13,062 bases of DNA from positions 1-13,062 of the forward strand of contig URTM01000042.1 of assembly GCA_900550865.1 (NCBI GenBank), given 5' to 3'. The translations under genes and the position numbers were made by a program. This stretch comes from an uncultured Dorea sp. (GTDB taxonomy: Bacteria; Bacillota; Clostridia; Lachnospirales; Lachnospiraceae). This document shows, piece after piece, positions 5,785 through 13,062 of the stretch; the stretch's first letter is position 1, and each line of letters starts with the position of its first letter. Under the pieces are notes generated by a model, which worked only from the letters and a program-made list of their open reading frames with translations, did no database searches and was not told the origin of the DNA.

Positions 5785-5833
5785 AGCCAATAAGGACACC
5801 GAAAAAATCTATTTTTCCATGTCCCCACTGGCT
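5785..5833 (-). terminator. REP-like hairpin unit B-right acting as terminator
   Basis: On the minus strand an outer stem AGCCA/TGGCT encloses GGGGACATGG...GTGTCC and is followed at once by six T residues, a textbook intrinsic terminator about 20 nt past the kinase-like stop. The core (5794-5826) shares most positions with units A-left and A-right, including the internal AAAAAT and TTTTTT tracts and the TTAT between inner and outer stem. The 290-bp interval 5564-5853 contains no gene; it holds the two B units and a weak promoter candidate. Confidence 0.75.
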
Positions 5834-5853
5834 CTCTTTTTTATGTCTGTCTT

Positions 5854-6459
5854 TTATTCACTTTGTACTTTCTCGATATAATCTATGATCAGATCTGCTG
5901 CATCTTCCAGGTCAATCTTACCGGTATTGATCATCAGATCATAATTCAATGGATTGCCCCATGTCCTGCCGGTATAATAATTATAATACCTCTGTCTGGA
6001 TACATCTTCTTTATCCATCTCTTTCAAGGAAATGCCCTCGTATGCTTCTTTACTTCTTTTTTCTCTGAATGCATCGTCTGCATAGATGAAGATATGATAA
6101 CAGTCCGGTGTATCTGCAAGTACTGCATCTGCACAGCGTCCCAGGAATACTCCTCCGGATTTATCTGCAAGTCTGTGGATCAGTGCTGCCTGCTCTTTAT
6201 ACATCTTATTATAGTCCGGAATGATATCGCTTCCGATTCCAAATCCGCTGAAGAAACCGCTGTGACTGCCCGGCACTTTATATGCTTCTTCCAGAATGCT
6301 TTCCACATCCAGATCGCCATTTCCGATCTTTTCTGCTGCCAGATATACGATCTGTCTGTCATAACAACGCACCTGCATCTTCTTTGCAAGAATCTCTGCA
6401 ACTTCTCTTCCACCGCTTCCGTACTGGCGGCTGATGGTAACAATCGTATGTTCTCTCAT
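5854..6459 (-). CDS. Cytidylate kinase-like P-loop protein (AAA_26 type)
   Basis: This is a 201-residue protein with a P-loop near the N-terminus, TISRQYGSGGREV (8-20), and the later GVFLGRCAD motif typical of the cytidylate-kinase-like family found widely in clostridia. Its physiological substrate is not established, and it is not the housekeeping Cmk. It ends with a YYTGRTWGNPLNYDLMINTG segment characteristic of these proteins. The start ATG at 6459 has AAAGGAG about 10 nt upstream. A GTG at 6483 would precede that site. The ATG lies 1 nt after the transporter stop, so the two are one transcription and translation unit. A hairpin with a T-tract closes the unit at 5785-5833. The link with a sugar symporter suggests a sugar- or nucleotide-related kinase, but this is inference. 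Confidence 0.82.
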   Translation of the reverse strand: MREHTIVTISRQYGSGGREVAEILAKKMQVRCYDRQIVYLAAEKIGNGDLDVESILEEAYKVPGSHSGFFSGFGIGSDIIPDYNKMYKEQAALIHRLADKSGGVFLGRCADAVLADTPDCYHIFIYADDAFREKRSKEAYEGISLKEMDKEDVSRQRYYNYYTGRTWGNPLNYDLMINTGKIDLEDAADLIIDYIEKVQSE

Positions 6460-6460
6460 T

Positions 6461-7876
6461 TTACAGTTCTCCTTTCGCTTCACGTTCGATCAGTTCTTTC
6501 ATGATATCCGGGTACTGTTTATCCAGATGGTAGAACAGAAGCACTACAAGCACACCAGCTGCAACGATCAATGGACCGCCTTTGTAAATGTTCACGATCA
6601 TATGTAATGCACTGTCCGGCTGAGTGACACTTCCGGCCGCTGTACTGATATATCCGCCCATAGAAAGAAGTCCTGTCATAACTGCAGATGCCACACCGGC
6701 ACCGACTTTCGTTCCGATCGAACCACCGGCAAAGATCAGACTTTCCTGACGTACATGTGTCTTCCACTGTCCGAATTCTACTACATCACCGATCATACCG
6801 AATACTACCGCATTCAGTGGCGCAAGTCCGACTGCTCTTGCGACACAGCTCATCACCATCCATGGAATGCTGTACGGATTCAGGAAGAATAACAACTGTC
6901 CTGTCAGTGCGATGATACTTCCTGCCAGTGCAATGTTCCGCTTTCCGAACTTACGGATCAGAGGTGCACATAAGAAAATACATACAACCAGTGTCAGAAT
7001 TTCTGTCAGATACAGTGCACTGTAAAGCCATGTATCGTTGTGGAAAATGTATTTACAATAATATGGTAAGATCGTTCCTGATACGCTAAATGACACACTC
7101 TGGAACATCCAAAGTAATAATACAGCCCAGAAATACTGGTTGGTAATAAGAAGTTTTAACCCTTTCTTTACCGGAACCTTTTCCGCCTTATCCTGTCCTG
7201 CGATCACAACTGTCTCTTTACAGTTGATAAAACAGATCAGAAGTAAGATCAGGGCGATGACTGCCCATACCGTCATCGTCTTTACCCATGCTGCCTGGTC
7301 ATTACCGAATAATTTGACCAGCGGAGTGGTACAGGTAACGGCAATGATCTTACCGAGCGGTGATAATCCCATTCGTACTACACTTAACATATCTCGTTCG
7401 GATGATACTCGTGTCATCATGGCCGACAGACTTCCGTATGGAAGATTGATTGCTGTATAACATACGGTTGTACAGAAGTTATAAGTTACAAAAATATAGA
7501 TCGACTGAACCACTCCCATCGTATGCGGTACAGTAAATAACAGGATCGCAGACAGCGCATATGGTACGCTCATCCACAGAATCCATGGTCTTGATTTTCC
7601 CCATTTGGAATTGGTCTTTTCTACGATGATTCCCATGATCATATCGGAAAATCCATCGAAGAATCTGGATAACAGCATGATCAGACCTACGCTTGCGGCT
7701 GCCACTCCTACATAGTCTGTATAAAATAATGTCAGAAGTGTTCCGACCATACCGAATACTACGTTACATGCCACGTCGCCTCCGGCATAAGATAATCTGA
7801 CCGGCCATGACAGTTTTCCGTTTGCTGCATTGTTCGCCTTTTTTTCTTCCACGTCTCTTCTCTCCTTTTCCTCCAT
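6461..7876 (-). CDS. GPH-family sugar:cation symporter (MelB-like MFS)
   Basis: This is a 471-residue polytopic membrane protein with the layout of the glycoside-pentoside-hexuronide:cation symporter family: about 12 membrane segments in two halves and a charged 20-residue N-terminus. Seen: LSYAGGDVACN (29-39), RFFDGFSDMIMG (71-82), in which D74 and D78 match the cation-site aspartates of MelB, and the family signature KWGKSRPW (91-98). The start ATG at 7876 has AAAGGAAG about 7 nt upstream. It follows the iolE-iolG unit after a terminator and is coupled to the kinase-like gene. Location beside inositol genes makes myo-inositol or a related polyol or glycoside a reasonable substrate guess, but GPH members also carry uronides and pentosides. 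Confidence 0.9.
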   Translation of the reverse strand: MEEKERRDVEEKKANNAANGKLSWPVRLSYAGGDVACNVVFGMVGTLLTLFYTDYVGVAAASVGLIMLLSRFFDGFSDMIMGIIVEKTNSKWGKSRPWILWMSVPYALSAILLFTVPHTMGVVQSIYIFVTYNFCTTVCYTAINLPYGSLSAMMTRVSSERDMLSVVRMGLSPLGKIIAVTCTTPLVKLFGNDQAAWVKTMTVWAVIALILLLICFINCKETVVIAGQDKAEKVPVKKGLKLLITNQYFWAVLLLWMFQSVSFSVSGTILPYYCKYIFHNDTWLYSALYLTEILTLVVCIFLCAPLIRKFGKRNIALAGSIIALTGQLLFFLNPYSIPWMVMSCVARAVGLAPLNAVVFGMIGDVVEFGQWKTHVRQESLIFAGGSIGTKVGAGVASAVMTGLLSMGGYISTAAGSVTQPDSALHMIVNIYKGGPLIVAAGVLVVLLFYHLDKQYPDIMKELIEREAKGEL

Positions 7877-7922
7877 AAAATGACTTCCTTTTCCGGTTCA
7901 TTTCATGTCTCTCTTGATATGC

Positions 7923-7959
7923 GAAAAGATCTGTAAATTCATGCTTCACAGATCTTTTC
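7923..7959 (-). terminator. Intrinsic terminator after iolG (bidirectional shape)
   Basis: A perfect 12-bp inverted repeat, GAAAAGATCTGT (7923-7934) and ACAGATCTTTTC (7948-7959), encloses a 13-nt loop. On the minus strand the stem ends in TTTTC, giving an A-tract/stem/T-tract shape about 85 nt after the iolG stop. The 166-bp gap to the symporter holds nothing else I can assign. The symporter promoter was not found clearly. Confidence 0.7.
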
Positions 7960-8042
7960 TCTTTCATGTCGATGCATCTACAGGACTTGCCCTCAGCAGG
8001 TTCTGTCAATGCCTTTACATTATGTCTTATACTACTTATATT

Positions 8043-9056
8043 CTAGACTGTGATCTCAGATATTTTAACCGGACGGTGTTCTTCCAGAGATTTCTTAGCT
8101 GCAAGTCCCATCAGTACCGGCTGCAGTCCGTCCATTACACCAAGCGGTGTATCTGTATCATTTTCGATTGCTTCAATGAAGCACTTGATCTCTTTTGCAT
8201 AAGCTGCCATGTAACGCTCCAGGAAGAAATATAATGGCTTCTCGCCAGTTACACCGTCTGCGCTGCTGATGACTGCGGATGATGTAGAGTCATTGGATAC
8301 TGCAACCATTCCTTTTGATCCGAATACTTCTGCTCTCTGGTCATATCCGTAAGCTGCTTTTCTGGAGTTGTCGATCACTGCGATCGCACCATTTTCCATC
8401 TTCAGTGTGATGACTGCCGTATCTACATCTCCGGCTTCTCCAATTGCAGGGTCTACCAGTACGGCTGCCTCTACGTATACTTCTGTTGCATTGCATCCTG
8501 CAAGGAAACGTACCATATCAAAATCATGGATCGTCATGTCAAGGAAGATTCCTCCGGATACTTTTACATAGTCTGCACACGGTGGTTCCGGATCTCTGGA
8601 TGTAATCTTAATGATATGTGTATCTCCGATTTTTCCGTCAGCTACTGCTTTCTGTACTGCTTCAAAGTTGTGGTCAAATCTTCTGTTGAATCCTACCTGG
8701 TATTTTACGTTGCTGTCTTTTAATGCATCGATAACTTCTTTGATCTTTGCTACGTCATGATCGATTGGTTTTTCGCAGAATACATGTTTTCCTGCTTTGA
8801 TTGCTTCTACTGAGATTGGTGAATGTGTATCTGTTGATGAACAGATCAGTACAGCATCAATCTCTGGATCTGCAAGGATTTCTTTATAATCCTTAGTCAC
8901 TGCCTCTACGCCCATGTTTGTTGCCCATTTTGCAGTCTCATCATTCATGAATGGATCTGCCAGCATCTTGACTTTTGCATCCTTTACCTGTGTGCAGATA
9001 CTTTCTACATGTACTCTTCCAATTCTTCCTGCTCCGATAATTCCTACGTTTACCAT
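8043..9056 (-). CDS. iolG: myo-Inositol 2-dehydrogenase (Gfo/Idh/MocA family)
   Basis: IolG oxidises myo-inositol to scyllo-inosose with NAD, the first step of inositol catabolism. The 337-residue length is typical. Seen: the Rossmann motif GIIGAGRIG (5-13), the catalytic lysine in CEKPI (K96), GFNRRFDHNF (122-131) and GGIFLDMTIHDFDM (168-181), whose D173 and H177 are the expected catalytic pair. These, rather than family membership alone, point to inositol dehydrogenase. The start ATG at 9056 has AAAGGAG about 7 nt upstream. It follows iolE by 127 nt with no terminator, so they are likely co-transcribed. Activity on scyllo-inositol or other cyclitols is possible. Confidence 0.9.
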   Translation of the reverse strand: MVNVGIIGAGRIGRVHVESICTQVKDAKVKMLADPFMNDETAKWATNMGVEAVTKDYKEILADPEIDAVLICSSTDTHSPISVEAIKAGKHVFCEKPIDHDVAKIKEVIDALKDSNVKYQVGFNRRFDHNFEAVQKAVADGKIGDTHIIKITSRDPEPPCADYVKVSGGIFLDMTIHDFDMVRFLAGCNATEVYVEAAVLVDPAIGEAGDVDTAVITLKMENGAIAVIDNSRKAAYGYDQRAEVFGSKGMVAVSNDSTSSAVISSADGVTGEKPLYFFLERYMAAYAKEIKCFIEAIENDTDTPLGVMDGLQPVLMGLAAKKSLEEHRPVKISEITV

Positions 9057-9183
9057 TTTTCTTCTCCTTTTCGCGTTTATAATCTTTTTATTTCTATATT
9101 CTTGTCCAGTTCCGTTTTTATCCCTTTGGGAAATCTCCCGGTATTTTTCCTGAATGATTTTGTTTGCAGATTGTATTTTTCAT

Positions 9184-10083
9184 CTATAATCCTGTCTTTT
9201 CAGAAATGAATTTTCTTGCTTTCAGTGCATATTCCAGAGGATTGGCTTTTGCCGGATCCTGTTCTGCCTCTACTACCATGTATCCGGTATATCCTGATTC
9301 TTCCAGAACTTTGAAAATTGGATCAAAATCAATATCTCCGTCTCCAGGTACTGTGAACGTTCCCATTCTGACTCCGTCTAAGAAACTTAATTCTTCTTTC
9401 TTTACTTTCTCTACCATGTCTTTTCTGATGTCTTTCAGATGTACATGTTTGATTCTATCTGCGTATTTCTTCACCATTTCCAGTGGATCTTCTCCGCAGT
9501 ATGCGAAATGTCCGGTATCGAATAAGAGACTTACATATTCCGGATCTGTATTGTCCATCATGCGCTCTACTTCATCTGCATTCTGTACAACAGTTCCCAT
9601 GTGGTGATGGAAGGTAAGTGCGATTCCGTACTCGTCTTTTGCAATCTTGCCAAGCCGGTTCATTCCGTCACAGAAGGTCTTCCATTCTTCATCGTTCATC
9701 ACATATTTATGTCCGAAGATCGGTGTGTCAAGCATGCCCTGTACGCTGTAGCTCTGTTCGGAAGCTCCGATGACTTTTGCTCCCATTTCTTTTAAATATG
9801 CAAGCTGTGCACGGAATTCTTTTTCTACTTCCTCGAATGGCTTCGTGATCAGGAATGCTGAGAACCACTGGTTACAGATCTCTACGTTTCTGAGATCCAG
9901 TGCATGTTTCAGGACTTTGGTATCCTTTGGATATTTGTTGCCGACTTCCGATCCGGTGAATCCTGCAAGTGCCATCTCGCTTACGCACTGTTCAAATGTA
10001 TTCTCACTTCCAAGGTCCGGCATGTCGTCATTGGTCCATGCGATTGGTGCGATTCCAAGTTTTACTTTCTTTTTGTCAAACAT
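9184..10083 (-). CDS. iolE: myo-Inosose-2 dehydratase (TIM barrel)
   Basis: IolE dehydrates scyllo-inosose (2-keto-myo-inositol), the second step of inositol breakdown, in the cytosol. The 299-residue xylose-isomerase-like TIM barrel shows the family opening LGIAPIAWTNDDMPDLG (9-25), HHHMGT (159-164), metal-site DTGH (189-192), HLKD (215-218) and the C-terminal VVEAEQDPAKANPL (270-283), all as expected for IolE. The start ATG at 10083 has AGAGGT about 7 nt upstream. It is the first gene of the iolE-iolG unit, downstream of a two-component pair and a T-rich region with direct repeats that could be the regulator's binding sites. A generic inosose isomerase-like barrel is the main alternative. 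Confidence 0.92.
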   Translation of the reverse strand: MFDKKKVKLGIAPIAWTNDDMPDLGSENTFEQCVSEMALAGFTGSEVGNKYPKDTKVLKHALDLRNVEICNQWFSAFLITKPFEEVEKEFRAQLAYLKEMGAKVIGASEQSYSVQGMLDTPIFGHKYVMNDEEWKTFCDGMNRLGKIAKDEYGIALTFHHHMGTVVQNADEVERMMDNTDPEYVSLLFDTGHFAYCGEDPLEMVKKYADRIKHVHLKDIRKDMVEKVKKEELSFLDGVRMGTFTVPGDGDIDFDPIFKVLEESGYTGYMVVEAEQDPAKANPLEYALKARKFISEKTGL

Positions 10084-10156
10084 TTTTCTTACCTCTTTCT
10101 TTTTGTTATTTCTTTTCTTATCTTTTTTGTTCTTTCGTGTTTTTCTTTGTGACTAT

Positions 10157-10162
10157 ATAATA
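10157..10162 (-). promoter_or_regulatory. Possible -10 box of the iolE-iolG promoter
   Basis: TATTAT on the minus strand, within TATTATATAG, is a fair -10 about 75 nt upstream of the iolE start. At 17-bp spacing the -35 would be TGCCGG, which is poor. This fits an activator-dependent promoter. The 404-bp gap 10084-10487 otherwise holds T-rich direct repeats and the regulator's terminator, and no gene. Confidence 0.35.
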
Positions 10163-10237
10163 CTAAGAATCCTCCATATCCGGCATTGGGAGAATCTTTT
10201 GAAACGTGTATTTTATTTTTGGATGATTTTCTCAGAA

Positions 10238-10292
10238 TTTTTGTGTCTTTTTTTCAGGTGTTGTGATCCGTGCTTTTTGTGTCTTTTTTTTT
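10238..10292. repeat. Two direct copies of a TTTTTGTGTCTTTTTTT motif
   Basis: The 17-nt motif occurs at 10238-10254 and again from 10274, exactly 36 bp apart, between the response-regulator gene and iolE. The copies are about 75-130 bp upstream of the candidate iolE -10. Such spacing is compatible with tandem AraC-type regulator sites, but the tract is low-complexity and chance is possible. Confidence 0.4.
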
Positions 10293-10346
10293 GGTTTTAT
10301 TTTTTGGTTCTTCTTTGTGCTTTGTTTTCCCCCGATTCTGCACGCA

Positions 10347-10400
10347 AAAAAAGAGACAATTATTTTTCTGTTATCTCTTGAAAATAATCGTCTCTTTTTT
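10347..10400 (-). terminator. Strong bidirectional intrinsic terminator after the response regulator
   Basis: Arms AAAAAAGAGAC (10347-10357) and GTCTCTTTTTT (10390-10400) pair perfectly. They continue inward after one mismatch with ATTATTTT/AAAATAAT (10359-10366, 10381-10388), leaving a 14-nt loop. On the minus strand it ends in a run of seven T. It lies about 90 nt past the regulator stop and insulates the two-component pair from iolE. Confidence 0.85.
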
Positions 10401-10487
10401 CCAGGCTATTTATTTCTATATTCAGTTATCCACCATATCTGTTTCCGCTCTGTTCAAGTCTCTTTCCTTACGGGGATCTATTATAAG

Positions 10488-12089
10488 CTAAAAACGTTTT
10501 CTGTACTGTGCCGGACTCATTCCTTCTGCTTTCTTAAATACTTTTGAAAAATAATGATAATCATTGAAGCCGGATTCGTCTGCCACCTGCCACATCTTAA
10601 GATTCGTCTCTCTTAATAATTTCTTCGCATGTTCCATCCTGAGATTCAACAGATAATTCGCAAATCCGATTCCCATCTCCTGACTGAACAGGTAACTCAG
10701 ATAGGTACTGTTGACTCCCGCCGCATCTGCCGCATCACCAAGACCAACCGCCTCCCGGTAATGTCCGGCTGCATAATCGACTGCGATCTTAACCGGCTGG
10801 CTTAGATCCTCCGGAATCTCCTGATCCATGTATTCAAATACCTGATCTGCAAGCCGTTCCAGTTCTTTTCTGACATCCCCGATATAGTGGAATGAAGTCT
10901 CTGTTCCTATATTTTCCACCTGCATTCTTTGTTCCAGTCTCCGGAACCACTGCTTCACGATCTGACTGTCACACCGCTCTCTTTTCAGTGCCTGTACCGC
11001 CGTCTCCGCCATCTCAAGAAATGCCTCTTTTTCGTTCTTCCTTTTCAGGCGCTCTGCTTCTTTTGTAAGCATTTCCGCCTCTTCCGGAAGTTCTTTTCCC
11101 ATCGTCTTATCTGCTTCGTAATATGAAATTCCATCCTTTTCATAGAAACTGTTTTTTACCATCATTCTGGCCTGCTGGTAAGCCTGGCTCAGCGCATCTG
11201 CTCCTATACAGATGTTGCTGACGCCAATCTTGTAAACATCCTCTTCTTCTGCACAGATTTTATAACAGGCGGATGCCATCCCAGTCAGGCGCTGGTACAT
11301 CACGCTGCTTTTATATTCATCCGACAGATCCAGAAAGCAGCAATAGGTTCCGTTTCCCAGATAGATGATTTCCTTTTCCAGTTCGGATTCACTGAACCTT
11401 GACTGTATCTTCTCCTGCATGCGCCGGTAGAATTCCAGTCTGTACTGCTCTTTTCTTGCTTCTTCCAGCGGATCATCTGTATGCTCTGTTTCTTCTCTTT
11501 TGATCACGATCACTGCACTGTTCTTATATTGTCCGCGGATTCCCGCATGGATTCTTTTTTCTTCCCGTTCTTCTCCGGACAGGATTCCTGCCAGGATCTG
11601 ATTAAAGAACAGGAATTTTTCGTTCATATTTCCGGTCCGGGCTGTCTTTTCCTCTTTTGTCTGTCCGCAAGACCATGTTTCATTCTTTTCCGCAGCTGTG
11701 TCTTCTCTGTTCTGATCAATATGTTCTTTCGCTGCCTCAAGTACCGTATACAGACTCTCTTCATTCAATGTATTCTTTAATACATACTCGTCTGCCCCTT
11801 CTTTCATCGCTTTTTTTACATATTCGAATTCATCGTGGCAGCTCAGCACAATCACATAGATGTCCGGATACTTTTTCCGGATTTCCCGGATCAGTCCGAT
11901 CCCATCCATCAGCGGCATTGCAATATCAGTCACCACCAGATCGACCGGTTCTTTTTCCAGCATTTCCAGTGCCTCTTCCCCGTCTCTTACATCTGCCGTG
12001 ATCTCAAATCCCGCCTTTTCCCATGACGATAACATCTTCAGATAACTCCGTACAAGGAAGTCATCGTCTGCCAGTAATGCTTTTCTCAT
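10488..12089 (-). CDS. Two-component response regulator, YesN/AraC type
   Basis: This is a 533-residue DNA-binding response regulator. The N-terminal receiver domain (about 1-120) has the acidic pocket DDD (8-10), the phosphoacceptor in TDIAMPLMDG (D55), S83 in VLSCHDEFEY and K105 in YVLKN. A long helical, charged middle region follows, and the C-terminal AraC-type double helix-turn-helix (about 448-533) includes STYLSYLF, RMEHAKKLL and ESGFNDYHYFSKVFKK, ending MSPAQYRKRF. This layout is that of YesN-like regulators that control sugar uptake and use. The ATG at 12089 overlaps the kinase stop by 4 nt (ATGA), so the pair is co-translated. Placement directly upstream of iolE makes inositol genes its likeliest targets; that is inference. 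Confidence 0.93.
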   Translation of the reverse strand: MRKALLADDDFLVRSYLKMLSSWEKAGFEITADVRDGEEALEMLEKEPVDLVVTDIAMPLMDGIGLIREIRKKYPDIYVIVLSCHDEFEYVKKAMKEGADEYVLKNTLNEESLYTVLEAAKEHIDQNREDTAAEKNETWSCGQTKEEKTARTGNMNEKFLFFNQILAGILSGEEREEKRIHAGIRGQYKNSAVIVIKREETEHTDDPLEEARKEQYRLEFYRRMQEKIQSRFSESELEKEIIYLGNGTYCCFLDLSDEYKSSVMYQRLTGMASACYKICAEEEDVYKIGVSNICIGADALSQAYQQARMMVKNSFYEKDGISYYEADKTMGKELPEEAEMLTKEAERLKRKNEKEAFLEMAETAVQALKRERCDSQIVKQWFRRLEQRMQVENIGTETSFHYIGDVRKELERLADQVFEYMDQEIPEDLSQPVKIAVDYAAGHYREAVGLGDAADAAGVNSTYLSYLFSQEMGIGFANYLLNLRMEHAKKLLRETNLKMWQVADESGFNDYHYFSKVFKKAEGMSPAQYRKRF

Positions 12090-13062
12090 GATTCTTCATC
12101 CCCGCTTCTGTTTACAGGCAGATAGATCGTTGCCTCTGTACCTTCTCCGCTGCTTTCCAGCGTAAGCTTTGCCTGTGTACCATAGTATAATTTCAATCTT
12201 TCCTGGATATTCGGTATTCCGACTGCTGTCAGTCCTTTTGTCTTCTTTCCCTTCTTTTTTAGCAGTTCTTCTATCTGCTCCTGCGTCATTCCTCTTCCGT
12301 TATCCCTGACCTTCATATATAATCTGGAACCGGAGGTATACGCTTCTATCGTCAGTTGCTTCCTGTCATGCTTCAGATCCAGTCCGTGGATCAGTGCATT
12401 CTCCACCAGTGGCTGCAGGATCAGTCTCGGTATCCTGCACTGTTCTGCTTCCTGTTCCATCTGGTATACGACCTGATATTCCTCTCCGTTACGGAACTCC
12501 TGCAGATGGATATAATTTTTCAGAACCTGCATCTCTTCTGCAACCGTCAGAAATGTGCCTTTTTTCCGTATACATGTCTGCAGCAATTCTACGAAATCCT
12601 CAATCACACCCGCAATTTCCTTTTCATTATGGATCAGTGCATAACATTTGATCGAATTCAGGGTATTGTACATAAAATGCGGTGTGATCTGATACTGCAG
12701 TGCTTCCAGCTCCGCATCTTTTTTCTTCTTCTCTTCCTGGATCAGCTGTCCAATCAGTTCTTCGATCCGGTCTAACATCCGGTTGAATTCTTCCGCCGCA
12801 AGTCCGATCTCATCTCTGGATACCACCTCTGCACGGGTGTCCATCTCACCGTCTGATATGGACTTCATTGCCGTCATCAGCTTCTGCACCGGCTTATATA
12901 CGATTCTTGATATATACACTGCTGCCAGCATTGCGATCAGCACGAATACCGCTGCCATTCCAAATACATATTTGCGCATCTGCATCAGGTCGCTTAAAAC
13001 CGCACTGCGCTTTACACTGGCAAATATTCCGCAGCCGGAAAAGCTGCCTTCACAATAAATGT
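12086..13062 (-). CDS. Sensor histidine kinase, YesM type, 5' end beyond window
   Basis: This is a membrane histidine kinase of the LytS/YesM class, partner of the adjacent regulator. The frame remains open to the right edge, about 25 codons beyond the ATG at 12985, so that ATG is internal and the sensing domain is mostly outside. Numbering from it: a membrane helix at about 6-29, HAMP at about 30-82 (VYKPVQKL...RDEIGLAAEEFNRML), a charged coiled linker, phosphoacceptor H103 in QYQITPHFMYNTLNSIK, N-box LQPLVENALIHG (190-201), DNGRGM (228-233) and GIPNIQERL (256-264). The visible pre-membrane segment ends an extracellular domain with CEGSFSGCG. The signal cannot be inferred from what is visible; an inositol-related ligand is a contextual guess. 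Confidence 0.92.
   Translation of the reverse strand, partial: IYCEGSFSGCGIFASVKRSAVLSDLMQMRKYVFGMAAVFVLIAMLAAVYISRIVYKPVQKLMTAMKSISDGEMDTRAEVVSRDEIGLAAEEFNRMLDRIEELIGQLIQEEKKKKDAELEALQYQITPHFMYNTLNSIKCYALIHNEKEIAGVIEDFVELLQTCIRKKGTFLTVAEEMQVLKNYIHLQEFRNGEEYQVVYQMEQEAEQCRIPRLILQPLVENALIHGLDLKHDRKQLTIEAYTSGSRLYMKVRDNGRGMTQEQIEELLKKKGKKTKGLTAVGIPNIQERLKLYYGTQAKLTLESSGEGTEATIYLPVNRSGDEES

Noticed and set aside
6460..6483. Upstream GTG start for the kinase-like protein
   Set aside because: The ribosome site AAAGGAG follows this GTG and is correctly spaced for the ATG at 6459.
7764..8009. Minus-strand frame of 81 codons before the symporter
   Set aside because: It starts at TTG without a ribosome site, runs through the terminator stem at 7923-7959 and into the symporter start in another frame, and has no recognisable family.
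8004..8009. Perfect TTGACA as a -35 for the symporter
   Set aside because: No acceptable -10 lies 16-18 bp downstream on the minus strand (GTCCTG at 17), and it precedes the 7923-7959 terminator.
9057..9183. Possible attenuator between iolE and iolG (GGGA...TCCC hairpin near 9125-9145)
   Set aside because: The stem is only about 4-5 bp with no following T-tract, so I see no terminator or riboswitch there.
12783..13058. Plus-strand open frames over the kinase gene and similar ones across the window
   Set aside because: They are antisense shadows of well-supported minus-strand genes, with low-complexity Ser/Phe/Cys-rich translations and no ribosome sites.
1..13062. CRISPR array, tRNA or rRNA genes, prophage or transposase genes
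   Set aside because: No regularly spaced repeats, cloverleaf-like sequences or recombinase motifs were found on either strand; the only repeats are the hairpin pairs and short direct repeats described.

Overview
The window looks like chromosome from a moderate-to-low-GC Firmicute, most likely a gut Lachnospiraceae-type clostridium. This rests on strong AGGAGG-type ribosome binding sites, a YesM/YesN-type two-component pair, A/T-rich intergenic regions and the style of the protein sequences. No species can be named from the sequence alone. All well-supported genes lie on the minus strand, so the locus is read from high to low coordinates.

Layout in transcription order: (1) a sensor histidine kinase, cut by the right edge (12086-13062), and an AraC-type response regulator (10488-12089), overlapping by 4 nt and closed by a strong terminator at 10347-10400. 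(2) An inositol pair, iolE (9184-10083) and iolG (8043-9056), ending at a terminator at 7923-7959. (3) A GPH-family sugar:cation symporter (6461-7876) tightly coupled to a cytidylate-kinase-like P-loop protein (5854-6459). (4) A nucleoside salvage operon: udp, cdd, a possible 30-codon small ORF, add, punA, a deoB remnant, deoC and a DUF1097 membrane protein (5563 down to 877). (5) iolC, cut by the left edge (1-526), with its own well-formed promoter and an overlapping palindrome.

The nucleoside operon therefore sits inside an inositol catabolic locus. IolG oxidises myo-inositol to scyllo-inosose, IolE dehydrates it, and IolC phosphorylates the later 2-deoxy-5-keto-gluconate intermediate. In the nucleoside operon, Cdd and Add deaminate nucleosides, Udp and PunA split them to base plus (deoxy)ribose-1-phosphate, and DeoC cleaves deoxyribose-5-phosphate. 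The connecting step, phosphopentomutase (DeoB), survives only as about its last 52 codons between punA and deoC, next to about 160 bp of sequence I cannot identify.

The most unusual non-coding feature is a small family of 32-33-nt hairpin repeats (GGGGAC...GTGTCC). They occur as two inverted pairs that bracket the nucleoside operon: one pair upstream of udp (5581-5833) and one at its 3' end (741-937). They resemble REP/BIME elements, the kind mobilised by RAYT transposases. One unit encodes the C-terminus of the DUF1097 protein, one forms a textbook terminator, and one lies in the udp leader. No tRNA, rRNA, CRISPR array or intact transposase gene was seen.
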